From an uncultured Eubacteriales bacterium (GTDB lineage: Bacteria > Bacillota > Clostridia > Oscillospirales > Oscillospiraceae), in the NCBI GenBank assembly GCA_900548795.1, contig URLT01000055.1, forward strand, positions 1-12,345: 12,345 nucleotides of DNA, read 5' to 3'. Position 1 is the first letter of the stretch. Every line of letters starts with the position of its first letter. Positions 1-6,385 of the stretch are shown one piece after another. The notes beneath the pieces were generated by a model, which did not search any database, was not told the origin of the DNA, and worked only from the letters and a program-made list of their open reading frames with translations. The translations under genes were made by a program, and so were the position numbers.

Positions 1-369
1 GGTGTAGGGTGCGATGCGGCGGCGGGACTTCTGGAACCACTCGTGCTCGTCGCTCGTATGGTTGACGACCAAGTCCATAATGACCTTCATGCCGCGCGCG
101 TGCGCCCCGTCGAGCACCCGTTTGAAGGCCTCCATACCGCCGAATTCCTCGGCAATATCCATGTAGTCGGAAATATCATAGCCGCAGTCGACGCCGGGCG
201 ACGGGTACAGCGGCGAGAACCAGATGCCATCGACGCCGAGCGAGCGGATGTAGTCGAGCTTCTCATAAACGCCGAGCAGATCGCCCATGCCGTCGCCGTT
301 GCCGTCGCAAAAGCTGCGCGGCCAGATCTGATAAAACACCTTGTCCTTATACCATCGGTTTCTTTTCAA
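1..369 (-). CDS. GH13 alpha-glucosidase (oligo-1,6-glucosidase type), N-terminal part, cut by window edge
   Basis: The 123 visible codons are the start of a glycoside hydrolase family 13 enzyme that would cleave alpha-glucosidic bonds of short sugars, probably in the cytoplasm because no signal peptide is visible. The protein opens RNRWYKDKVFYQIWPRSF, then GDLLGVYEKLDYIRSLGVD, the GYDISDYMDIAEEFG segment, and GH13 conserved region I as MDLVVNHTSDEHEWF. This wording is typical of oligo-1,6-glucosidases, sucrose isomerases and trehalose-6-phosphate hydrolases; the substrate cannot be fixed from this fragment, and the catalytic Asp/Glu/Asp lie outside the window. The start is a TTG (367-369). 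There is no in-frame ATG between it and an upstream stop, and AAGGGGG (377-383 on the plus strand) is correctly spaced before it. It is divergent from the GPH sugar transporter, which suggests import and hydrolysis of one alpha-glucoside. Confidence 0.9.
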   Translation of the reverse strand, partial: MKRNRWYKDKVFYQIWPRSFCDGNGDGMGDLLGVYEKLDYIRSLGVDGIWFSPLYPSPGVDCGYDISDYMDIAEEFGGMEAFKRVLDGAHARGMKVIMDLVVNHTSDEHEWFQKSRRRIAPYT

Positions 370-417
370 CGGAATTCCCCCTTTTCCGTCAGTATATCAC
401 ACACGACCTCGAAAGTC

Positions 418-447
418 ACTATAATTTTGTTGACACACGCATTTCAA
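418..447 (-). promoter_or_regulatory. Predicted promoter of the GH13 gene
   Basis: Read on the minus strand, TTGAAA (442-447) and TATAGT (418-423) are separated by 18 bp, each one mismatch from the sigma-A consensus. The leader would be about 40 nt. An alternative is GTGACT (414-419) and an extended -10 TGATATACT with its hexamer at 391-396, 17 bp apart, but this would put the start of transcription right at the ribosome binding site. The favoured pair overlaps the divergent promoter of the transporter, so the two should compete for polymerase. Confidence 0.5.
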
Positions 448-448
448 C
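429..448. promoter_or_regulatory. Candidate LacI-family operator between divergent sugar genes
   Basis: A 20-bp imperfect palindrome with GTTGA and TCAAC ends and a central CG (438-439); 7 of 10 base pairs are symmetric. Even symmetry around CG is characteristic of LacI/GalR-family operators. It contains the -35 box of both divergent promoters, so one bound repressor could shut both genes. The regulator gene is not in the window. Part of the symmetry may simply come from two facing TTGA-type -35 boxes. Confidence 0.35.
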
Positions 449-458
449 ACGCTAAAAT
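430..458 (+). promoter_or_regulatory. Predicted sigma-A promoter of the GPH transporter
   Basis: A consensus -35 TTGACA (430-435), a 17-bp spacer and TAAAAT as -10 (453-458) make this the best-looking promoter in the window. Transcription would begin near 465, giving a leader of about 27 nt that contains the ribosome binding site. Confidence 0.75.
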
Positions 459-491
459 AACAAGGAGAGAAATAAAAGGGGGATCTTCCGC

Positions 492-1868
492 ATGAACCGT
501 CTTGACCGCCGCAACAAATACTTCTTTGGCCTCGGCACGATCGGCCGCGACATGTTCTATTCCTTTGAGGCAAACGCGATTCTGTATTTTCTTTCTCACG
601 TGCTGTCTCTTCCGATCCGCATCTTCGCCGCGACCAGCCTCGTGCTTTCCGTCATGCGCGTGTTCGACGCGCTGAACGACCCGATCACGGGCTTTTTGAT
701 CGACAACGTCCACACCCGCTGGGGCAAATTCAAGCCCGCCATTCTGGTCGGCGGCGTCGCCAGCGCGGTCTTCTATCTGATGCTTTTTGGCAATCTCGGC
801 TCCGGCGTCGGCTTCGTGATCCTGTTCGCCGTGGCCTATCTGCTCTGGGACATCAGCTATGGCATCAACGACATCGCCTATTGGACGCTTCTGCCCGCCC
901 TGTCGACCGACCAGAAGCAGCGCGAGCGCAACGGCGCCTTTGCGCGCATCTGCGCCAGCATCGGCATGTATATCATCATGGTCGGCTGGGAGCCGTTGAC
1001 GAAGGCCATGGGCAACACGCCGCGCGCGTGGTTCCTGCTCGCCGTTGCGCTCAGCGTGATCTTTCTCGCCTTCCTGTGCTTCCCGCTGTTCGGCGTGAAG
1101 GAGCCGCGTCTCGTCTCGGAAAAGCAGGCCGAGGAAAAGACCACCCTGCGCCAGATGATGCGCGCGCTGGTCAAAAACGACCAGCTCATGTGGACGACGC
1201 TTGCCATGGGGCTGTTCATGGTCGGCTACTGCACCACGACGGGCTTTGCAATGTATTACATGCAGTATTTATTTGGGAACGAGCAAATGTACCCGATCCT
1301 CGCCGCTGTCTGCGGCGCAGCGCAGCTCCTTGCGCTGCTGATCTTCCCGCTGTTTTCCAAGCGCTTTGACCGCAAGCAGCTCTACACCGGCGCGACCGTG
1401 CTCGTTATCGCGGGCTATGTGATCTTCTTCTTTGCCGAGCACTCCATTCTTCTCGTGACGGCTGCCGCGCTGCTGCTCTTCATCGGGCAGGCCTTTATTC
1501 AGCTTCTGATGCTGATGTTCCTGACGGACACGATCGAATACGGCCAGTGGAAGCTTCACAAGCGCAACGAATCCATCACCTTCTCCATTCAGCCGCTCGT
1601 CAACAAGATCGGCGGCGCGCTCTCGACCGCTGTCATCAGCGCAACGCTGATGCTTTCGGGCATCAAGCGCGGCGACGTGGCCGCCGCATCCATCGGCTCA
1701 GACGGCCGGATGATCGTCAAGCTTGCGATGTTCGTTCTCCCGCTTGCGTGCATCGTGGCGGGCTACCTGATCTATCGCGCAAAATTCCGCATCGACGAGC
1801 GGTTCTATTCCGAGATCCTCAGCGACCTGCGCCGCCGCGGGGAGCTGCTCGACGACGAGACGAAATAG
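492..1868 (+). CDS. GPH-family (MelB-like) sugar:cation symporter
   Basis: A 458-residue integral membrane protein of the glycoside-pentoside-hexuronide:cation symporter family (MFS superfamily), the usual length and 12-helix hydrophobic pattern. Near the N-terminus it has KYFFGLGTIGRDMFYSF. It then carries the family signature RVFDALNDPITGFLIDN followed by RWGKFKP (about residues 55-80), which in MelB contains the Asp residues that bind cation and sugar. It probably imports a glucoside or oligosaccharide for the divergent GH13 enzyme; the exact sugar is not readable. The ATG at 492 is preceded by AAAAGGGGGA ending 8 nt upstream. No second gene follows in the same direction before the inverted repeat at 1897, and I see no T-rich terminator behind the stop codon. 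Confidence 0.9.
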   Translation: MNRLDRRNKYFFGLGTIGRDMFYSFEANAILYFLSHVLSLPIRIFAATSLVLSVMRVFDALNDPITGFLIDNVHTRWGKFKPAILVGGVASAVFYLMLFGNLGSGVGFVILFAVAYLLWDISYGINDIAYWTLLPALSTDQKQRERNGAFARICASIGMYIIMVGWEPLTKAMGNTPRAWFLLAVALSVIFLAFLCFPLFGVKEPRLVSEKQAEEKTTLRQMMRALVKNDQLMWTTLAMGLFMVGYCTTTGFAMYYMQYLFGNEQMYPILAAVCGAAQLLALLIFPLFSKRFDRKQLYTGATVLVIAGYVIFFFAEHSILLVTAAALLLFIGQAFIQLLMLMFLTDTIEYGQWKLHKRNESITFSIQPLVNKIGGALSTAVISATLMLSGIKRGDVAAASIGSDGRMIVKLAMFVLPLACIVAGYLIYRAKFRIDERFYSEILSDLRRRGELLDDETK

Positions 1869-1896
1869 CGCCGTATCGCTTCGGCAGCCGCCGGGC

Positions 1897-1980
1897 ATAC
1901 TAAGGAACCTCCGAATCAATCGGCTGCGGCGCTCAGCGGATCTTTTGCCCCAGCTGATTGATTCAGAGGTTCCCTAGTAT
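1897..1980. repeat. 84-bp MITE-like terminal inverted repeat element
   Basis: Two 30-nt arms (1897-1926 and 1951-1980) are inverted copies with only three mismatches, separated by a 24-nt loop. The core ends read GGAACCTC inward from the left and GAGGTTCC on the right. The flanking CTAA (left) and CTAG (right) both fit the CTAR target of IS5-type elements, though they are not an exact direct repeat. There is no coding capacity and no T-run after the stem, so it is not a classic terminator. It could be a non-autonomous mobile element or a REP-like repeat; as RNA it would fold into a long hairpin behind the transporter mRNA. Confidence 0.6.
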
Positions 1981-1987
1981 AAAACTA

Positions 1988-1996
1988 TGATATGAT
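1988..1996 (+). promoter_or_regulatory. Candidate extended -10 promoter for the bile salt hydrolase gene
   Basis: TGATATGAT fits an extended -10 (TGn plus TATGAT, hexamer 1991-1996). No good -35 is present; at the correct spacing lies GTTCCC (1969-1974), which belongs to the right arm of the inverted repeat. Transcription would start near 2003 and give a leader of about 20 nt carrying AGGAGG. Confidence 0.4.
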
Positions 1997-2008
1997 ATAC
2001 AAGCTATC

Positions 2009-2014
2009 AGGAGG
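2009..2014 (+). promoter_or_regulatory. Ribosome binding site deciding the BSH start
   Basis: AGGAGG lies 10 nt before the ATG at 2025. It rules out the upstream in-frame ATG at 1992, because the site would then lie inside the reading frame. It places Cys directly after the initiator Met, as Ntn hydrolases require. Confidence 0.85.
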
Positions 2015-2024
2015 AGCCAAGCAA

Positions 2025-2999
2025 ATGTGCACAGCCGCGACCTATCAAACAAAAGACTTTTATTTCGGACGGACTCTGGATTATGACGTCTCATACGGCA
2101 ACCGGGTGGTGCTCACGCCGCGGGGCTTCGCGTTCCGGCTGAGAAACGGCAAGACGATGAGCGCGCACTACGCCATGCTCGGCATGGCCTGCGTGGCGGA
2201 GGGCTATCCCCTGTATTACGACGCCGTGAATGAAAAGGGGCTTGCGATCGCCGGGCTCAATTTCGTCGGCAACGCGCACTATGGCAAGCCGGTCGAGGGA
2301 AAGGACAACATCGCCCAGTTTGAGCTGATCCCGTGGCTTCTCGGCTCCTGCGCAACGGTCGCCGAGGTGCGCCGGTTTTTGCAGAGGCTGAATCTGACGG
2401 ACGTTCCGTTTTCGCAGGCCATGCCGCTTGCCCAGCTTCACTGGCTCATTGCAGACAAAACGGCCTGCATCACGCTCGAGGCCGTGGCCGACGGTCTGAA
2501 AATCTATGAAAACCCGGTCGGCGTGCTCACAAACAATCCGCCCTTCCCCTATCAGATGTTCCAGCTCAACAATTATATGCATCTGGCAACGGATAACCGG
2601 GAAAACACCTTCTCCGAGGCTCTCAAGCTCGAGCAGTACAGCCGGGGCATGGGCGCAATGGGGCTTCCGGGCGACCTGTCCTCCCAGTCGCGGTTTGTGC
2701 GCGCAGCCTTTGTGAAGCTGAACTCGCTTTCCGGCGGCTCCGAGGAGGAGAGCGTGAGCCAGTTCTTCCACATTCTCGGCAGCGTGGAGCAGCAGCGCGG
2801 CTGCTGCAAGCTCGGCGAGGGTCGCTACGAGATCACGCTGTATACCTCCTGCTGCAACACTGCGCGCGGTATATACTACTACACCACCTATGACAACCGC
2901 CAGATCACCGGCGTGGATATGCACCGGGAGAATCTGGACGGAACGGAGCTGGTCATCTATGACCCGATCGTCCGTCAGCAGATCTTGATGCAGAATTAG
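2025..2999 (+). CDS. bsh: Bile salt hydrolase (choloylglycine hydrolase, Ntn hydrolase)
   Basis: A 324-residue cytoplasmic enzyme, the normal family length, predicted to hydrolyse the amide bond of glycine- or taurine-conjugated bile salts. The N-terminus is MCTAATYQ: after Met removal Cys2 is the nucleophile. The other conserved active-site positions are present: Arg16 and Asp19 in FGRTLDYD, Asn79 in AGLNFVG, the Asn170-Asn171 pair in VLTNNPPF, and Arg223 in LPGDLSSQSRFVRAAF. Asn79 sits where bile salt hydrolases carry Asn and penicillin V acylases usually carry Tyr, which favours the bile salt reading. No signal peptide. It stands alone between the inverted repeat and a bidirectional terminator, so it is probably monocistronic. 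The family assignment is firm; substrate preference is inferred. Confidence 0.9.
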   Translation: MCTAATYQTKDFYFGRTLDYDVSYGNRVVLTPRGFAFRLRNGKTMSAHYAMLGMACVAEGYPLYYDAVNEKGLAIAGLNFVGNAHYGKPVEGKDNIAQFELIPWLLGSCATVAEVRRFLQRLNLTDVPFSQAMPLAQLHWLIADKTACITLEAVADGLKIYENPVGVLTNNPPFPYQMFQLNNYMHLATDNRENTFSEALKLEQYSRGMGAMGLPGDLSSQSRFVRAAFVKLNSLSGGSEEESVSQFFHILGSVEQQRGCCKLGEGRYEITLYTSCCNTARGIYYYTTYDNRQITGVDMHRENLDGTELVIYDPIVRQQILMQN

Positions 3000-3024
3000 T
3001 GATTCAAAATTCAAAAGAAAGCGA

Positions 3025-3061
3025 GCCCCCGGGGATGCCGCGATGCGGTGTCCCCGGGGGC
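3025..3061. terminator. Bidirectional intrinsic terminator
   Basis: An 11-bp perfect stem (3025-3035 with 3051-3061, GCCCCCGGGGA and its complement) encloses a second short stem CCGC/GCGG (3038-3041, 3045-3048). Rightward it is followed by a loosely T-rich stretch CTTGGTTATTTT; leftward by CTCGCTTTCTTTT. It lies between the converging stops of the bile salt hydrolase and the SLH peptidase genes and can serve both. Confidence 0.85.
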
Positions 3062-3080
3062 CTTGGTTATTTTGCTTGAA

Positions 3081-5795
3081 TTATTTGGTCAGATAGCGCA
3101 TGAGCATGGTGGAGATCTCCGCGCGGGTGGCGGTATCCTTCGGGAAGAGCGCGATCAGTTCCGCTTGGCGCAGCTCATACGGGATTGTGTTGTTGTAATA
3201 CAGATTAATAATGTTCTCCCTATACAGTCCAAGCGAAGCAATGGTTTGCTGATATTCCTTCTCACAATAGGCGCCGTAGGAGATATAGGATGCCACCAAT
3301 GTCGGCTGGTAGCTGTCGTCAGACGCCCGATCGAGGCGATAAATCTCAAAGCCTTCGTTGTAGTTCAGCAGCGTGCAATACAGCACTCCCGTGTAGGACA
3401 GGCTGTAGAATGCAGCAGAGTCCTCAGTACGCTGTATCACTGACACACATTTCAGCTCGTCGCCGCAAATATCGAACAACATCTGGTAATATATGTCATC
3501 AATTTTTACTTGCACGAACAATTCCTTGATTCCATCTCCGTCAATGTCTTCAAATCCAGTAGCATGCACAGGAGAAAGTTCGTCTATGACCGCTGCATAG
3601 ACATCCGCTACCGTGCCGATCTTCGAGCCCTTGATGACGCCCTCGGAGACCGCCCAGCGCACGGCGTTGGCCGCGTAGCTGCTGACGTCGGACGCGTCAA
3701 GGAAGCGGCTCAGATCCGTCTCGGTAACGGCGGGGCTGCCGGCCTGACGGTAGAGGATCGTCGCGATCTGCTCGCGGGTGACGTTGGATTCCGGCTCAAA
3801 TTCGGTCGGGGAGACGCCGTTGACGATGCCGTTGTGGAAGGCCCAGATCACAGCGTTGGTGTAATATTTGTTGGGCTTGACGTCAATAAACGGGTTCGTT
3901 TTGCCCTCGACGCTCGGAGAGCCGGCCTGACGGTAGAGGATGGTCACGAGCATGGCGCGCGTCACGTTGCCGTTCGGCTCAAACATGCCGTTGCCGACAC
4001 CGTTCATCATGCCGTTTTCGATCATGTAGTGCACGCCCTCGTGATACCAAGCGCTCTGGTCGATGTCCGTGAACGGCTTGCAGACGTCCTCGGTCGGCTT
4101 CGGATCCTCGCCCAGCTTCTCGCCGCAGCGGTCGCAGAGGCTATCCTTGTTTTCGTCAATATGACCCAGAGCCGCAAGCTCCTCGGTCTTGGTTTCCTTG
4201 CAGACCGTGCAGGTGTAGGTCTTGACGCCCTTTTCCGTGCAGGTCGGCTCGGTCGTCACAACGCCCTCGTCCCAAGTGTGGTTATTGGTCTTCGGAATCG
4301 ACTCGTCAAATGTAAAGTTGCCATAAGGCGCTACCGCCCAATTATAGCGGCATACGCCGTTCTCAGCGCAGGTCGGCTCAACGAGCACGGTGTAGGTATA
4401 ATCCGTCTGGTTCAGCGGGGGCATTTCAACAAGGACGGTTCTGCCGCACTTCGAGCAGACACCGGTGATGATGCCTGCCTCGGTCAGCGTCGGATCGGTC
4501 GTCAGCGAATAGACATAGCTATGCTCACAATTCGAGGCCTGAAGCGTCCACGTGGAGTGAACCGTCTGGAGGCTGTCTGCGCCAAAGTTCGCGGTGTTGT
4601 CCCTGCGTTGGCCGGGGTGCTTATCCTCGGACGAAACGACCACCGGGAAGGCGACAAAATACTTCCGCGCCTTGGCAAGCGTGTTATAATCGCTGTATTT
4701 TGCAAAGCTCGGATCCCACGCATACGGGGTTTTCATCGTCGCAATGGCCTCTGCCACGGTTTTCCCGGCCTTCATCTGTGTCCAGAAGCTCGCCTCGTAT
4801 TCATAATCTCCGTCAAAGGTGACGGACTCGGAATATCCGTAGACCGTTTCGACGCCCTTCGCGCGCAGCGGCGCGGAGAGCCCCTCGGTCGCCATGCCGA
4901 GGCAGATGGCCATCCAGAGCAGGCTGTTCGGCGCGTTTTGGGTCATGTGGTTGGCGATCGCCGTGCCGTCGACGCAGTAGAACCCGTCGCTCCGGAAGGC
5001 GTGGTAGTAGGTCGAGCCGTCGGCAGCCTTCACCGCCGCCTGATCGGCGGACGTCAGGCCGGTGCCGCTGATGATCGTCAGATAGGACGTATGTGCGCCC
5101 GTGACGCTGTCAATGACGTAATCATCGTCCTTGCCGTCGGGGTAGGAATAGCCCATGTATTTGTCGTAGTCCGTGACGCCGTGGGAGTCAAATAACACGA
5201 CTGCGCCGCTCTCCATGGCCTTGGCGACCGCGCCGATCGTGGCCTTGGAGCCGGAATAGAGCGTGTAGGTTCCGCCGGTGGAGGCGGCGATGCTTTTGGC
5301 CTCCTTTTGGTATTGATCGGTGAAGGTACCTCCCTCGGTGGGGTGGCCGTACCACGGGCCGATCAGGTAGACGTTCTTTGCGTCCGGAGAGCCGCCCCGT
5401 TTTGCATAAGAAACGGTCTGCTCAACGCCGAATTCCTTGTCGGTCGTCGCCGCGGCGCCGTTCGTGCGGGCGCGGAGCGTGGGCGAATAGCCCTGCGGCA
5501 CGCCGTCTGCATCCTCCCAGAAGAACATGGCGTTCGTTCCGTCGTAGGTGCAGGTGCCGAAGCGATAATCAGTCGACGAGGTGACGAGCTTTGCGATGCC
5601 TTCTGAAAGCGACGCGTAATCCGCAGCCGTTCGCTCGTCGTCGACGCCGCGCGTCCTGCGCAGATGCGCTTTCTCATAGGCAGCGATCTGCTTCCATACA
5701 TCCTGCCTTGCCGCAAAGGCGGCCGTCGGGAGCAGCGTCAGCAGCAGCATCAGGGCAAGCAGCCACGCTATGACTCGTTTGGGGAAATGTTTCAT
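3081..5795 (-). CDS. SLH-anchored caspase-like (clan CD) cysteine peptidase candidate with interrupted third SLH repeat
   Basis: A 904-residue exported protein. Residues 1-29 are a signal peptide (KR, hydrophobic core, cleavage near AFAA). Residues 30-390 look like a caspase/gingipain-type peptidase: a hydrophobic strand ends in FDSHG (His205, Gly206), and LLWMAICLGMA supplies Cys298, followed by VETVYGYSESVTFD and a W-x5-GKTVAEA segment. Residues 423-562 are cysteine-rich PTC-E-G repeats with CxxC pairs, common in gut Firmicute surface proteins. SLH1 (about 573-624) and SLH2 (635-686) are complete. SLH3 begins at 698, is interrupted after 728 and resumes at 882-904. The start is the ATG at 5793-5795, with AAGGAG correctly placed upstream; the TTG at 5813 overlaps that site. 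Surface anchoring is well supported. Peptidase activity is inferred from the His/Cys pattern; substrate unknown. Confidence 0.8.
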   Translation of the reverse strand: MKHFPKRVIAWLLALMLLLTLLPTAAFAARQDVWKQIAAYEKAHLRRTRGVDDERTAADYASLSEGIAKLVTSSTDYRFGTCTYDGTNAMFFWEDADGVPQGYSPTLRARTNGAAATTDKEFGVEQTVSYAKRGGSPDAKNVYLIGPWYGHPTEGGTFTDQYQKEAKSIAASTGGTYTLYSGSKATIGAVAKAMESGAVVLFDSHGVTDYDKYMGYSYPDGKDDDYVIDSVTGAHTSYLTIISGTGLTSADQAAVKAADGSTYYHAFRSDGFYCVDGTAIANHMTQNAPNSLLWMAICLGMATEGLSAPLRAKGVETVYGYSESVTFDGDYEYEASFWTQMKAGKTVAEAIATMKTPYAWDPSFAKYSDYNTLAKARKYFVAFPVVVSSEDKHPGQRRDNTANFGADSLQTVHSTWTLQASNCEHSYVYSLTTDPTLTEAGIITGVCSKCGRTVLVEMPPLNQTDYTYTVLVEPTCAENGVCRYNWAVAPYGNFTFDESIPKTNNHTWDEGVVTTEPTCTEKGVKTYTCTVCKETKTEELAALGHIDENKDSLCDRCGEKLGEDPKPTEDVCKPFTDIDQSAWYHEGVHYMIENGMMNGVGNGMFEPNGNVTRAMLVTILYRQAGSPSVEGKTNPFIDVKPNKYYTNAVIWAFHNGIVNGVSPTEFEPESNVTREQIATILYRQAGSPAVTETDLSRFLDASDVSSYAANAVRWAVSEGVIKGSKIGTVADVYAAVIDELSPVHATGFEDIDGDGIKELFVQVKIDDIYYQMLFDICGDELKCVSVIQRTEDSAAFYSLSYTGVLYCTLLNYNEGFEIYRLDRASDDSYQPTLVASYISYGAYCEKEYQQTIASLGLYRENIINLYYNNTIPYELRQAELIALFPKDTATRAEISTMLMRYLTK
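3153..3611 (-). other. AT-richer coding insertion splitting the third SLH repeat
   Basis: Residues 729-881 of the SLH peptidase fall between EGVIKGSKIGT and ALFPKDTATRAEISTM, which joined together would make a normal SLH repeat end. The inserted part starts DVYAAVIDEL, then has DIDGDGIKELFV (750-761), a module I recall from extracellular proteins of gut Firmicutes, and a Tyr/Asn-rich tail. My hand count gives about 46% G+C over 3181-3600 against about 67% over 3601-3720. The frame stays open across both junctions. Junctions are estimated to within a few codons. Confidence 0.65.
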
Positions 5796-5831
5796 TGCAA
5801 TTCTCCTTTTCAATTTTATATCTATTTTGTT

Positions 5832-5847
5832 TCCGGCGTCCGCCGGA
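5832..5847. other. Short GC hairpin between membrane protein and peptidase genes
   Basis: A 6-bp perfect stem (TCCGGC 5832-5837 with GCCGGA 5842-5847) and a 4-nt loop, directly after the stop of the membrane-protein gene on the minus strand. In the sense of transcription it is followed by an A-rich stretch rather than a T-run, so it is more likely a processing or stability hairpin, or a partial attenuator, than a full terminator. Confidence 0.4.
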
Positions 5848-5851
5848 GAGA

Positions 5852-6385
5852 TTACAGCTTGAGCTTCGGCCGCAGGCGCACGGCGTAGAGCCGCTCCAGA
5901 CGCGGCAGCAGCCGGTCATAGAGCACGAAGCAGACATTGGCCAGCACCAGCGAGGCCGCCAGCATCCAGTGCTTCATTTCGGCAAATTCCGCCGTCAGCT
6001 CGGAGAGCTTGAACACATAGAGCATCAGCCCGTAGGCCGCCGCCGTCGCGGCGTTGGCATAGAGAAGCTTCACGAGCCACTGCACTGCGTGCAGGCGGAT
6101 GCGGCAGAGATAGCGCCGCAGCACGGGGTAGCAGCCGAAGAAGAGAAAGAGGAAGGCCGTCTCCTTCTGCGGCGCCAGCAGCATGGAAAGCGCCGCCACG
6201 ACCGCGAACCAGAGCATCCCCCAGCCCGTCCCGCACTCGGCATAGACCGGCACGAGCACCATGGAGGCCAGCACGGCCGAGGCGATGGTCGCGACGGAAA
6301 GGCTGCTGCCTAAGAACATCACGGCGACGGCCAACGCCGCCAGCACGCCGCAAAGGGCAAGCTTCTTGGTGTTACCGCTTCTCAT
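5852..6385 (-). CDS. Six-helix membrane protein of unknown function (S-component-like)
   Basis: A 177-residue hydrophobic protein. Six likely membrane segments lie near residues 9-29, 31-51, 54-71, 75-93, 100-125 and 138-160, with positively charged ends (KK near the N-terminus, LRRYLCRIR after helix 4, PKLKL at the C-terminus). The start ATG overlaps the last 14 nt of the pncB frame, so translation is probably coupled; no strong ribosome binding site is seen. Small size, six helices and position directly after a niacin-salvage gene recall substrate-binding S subunits of ECF vitamin transporters, but I see no diagnostic motif and do not recognise the family with certainty. A nicotinate-uptake role is only a hypothesis from context. 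Confidence 0.65.
   Translation of the reverse strand: MRSGNTKKLALCGVLAALAVAVMFLGSSLSVATIASAVLASMVLVPVYAECGTGWGMLWFAVVAALSMLLAPQKETAFLFLFFGCYPVLRRYLCRIRLHAVQWLVKLLYANAATAAAYGLMLYVFKLSELTAEFAEMKHWMLAASLVLANVCFVLYDRLLPRLERLYAVRLRPKLKL

Noticed and set aside
1897..1980. Reading the inverted repeat as an ordinary intrinsic terminator
   Set aside because: There is no T-run after the stem on either strand, and the stem is much longer than usual with a 24-nt loop; MITE-like origin fits better.
1992..2024. Upstream ATG giving an 11-residue longer bile salt hydrolase
   Set aside because: The AGGAGG site lies downstream of it, and the family needs Cys directly after the initiator Met.
3510..5195. Long open frame on the plus strand opposite the SLH peptidase gene
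   Set aside because: Composition is Arg/Ala/Val-rich with no domain, and it is explained by the G+C-rich codon use of the minus-strand gene, which has a signal peptide, SLH repeats and a ribosome binding site.
5796..5825. TATAAA-like -10 box before the SLH peptidase gene
   Set aside because: It would start transcription at or inside the ribosome binding site, and no -35 box is found at proper spacing.
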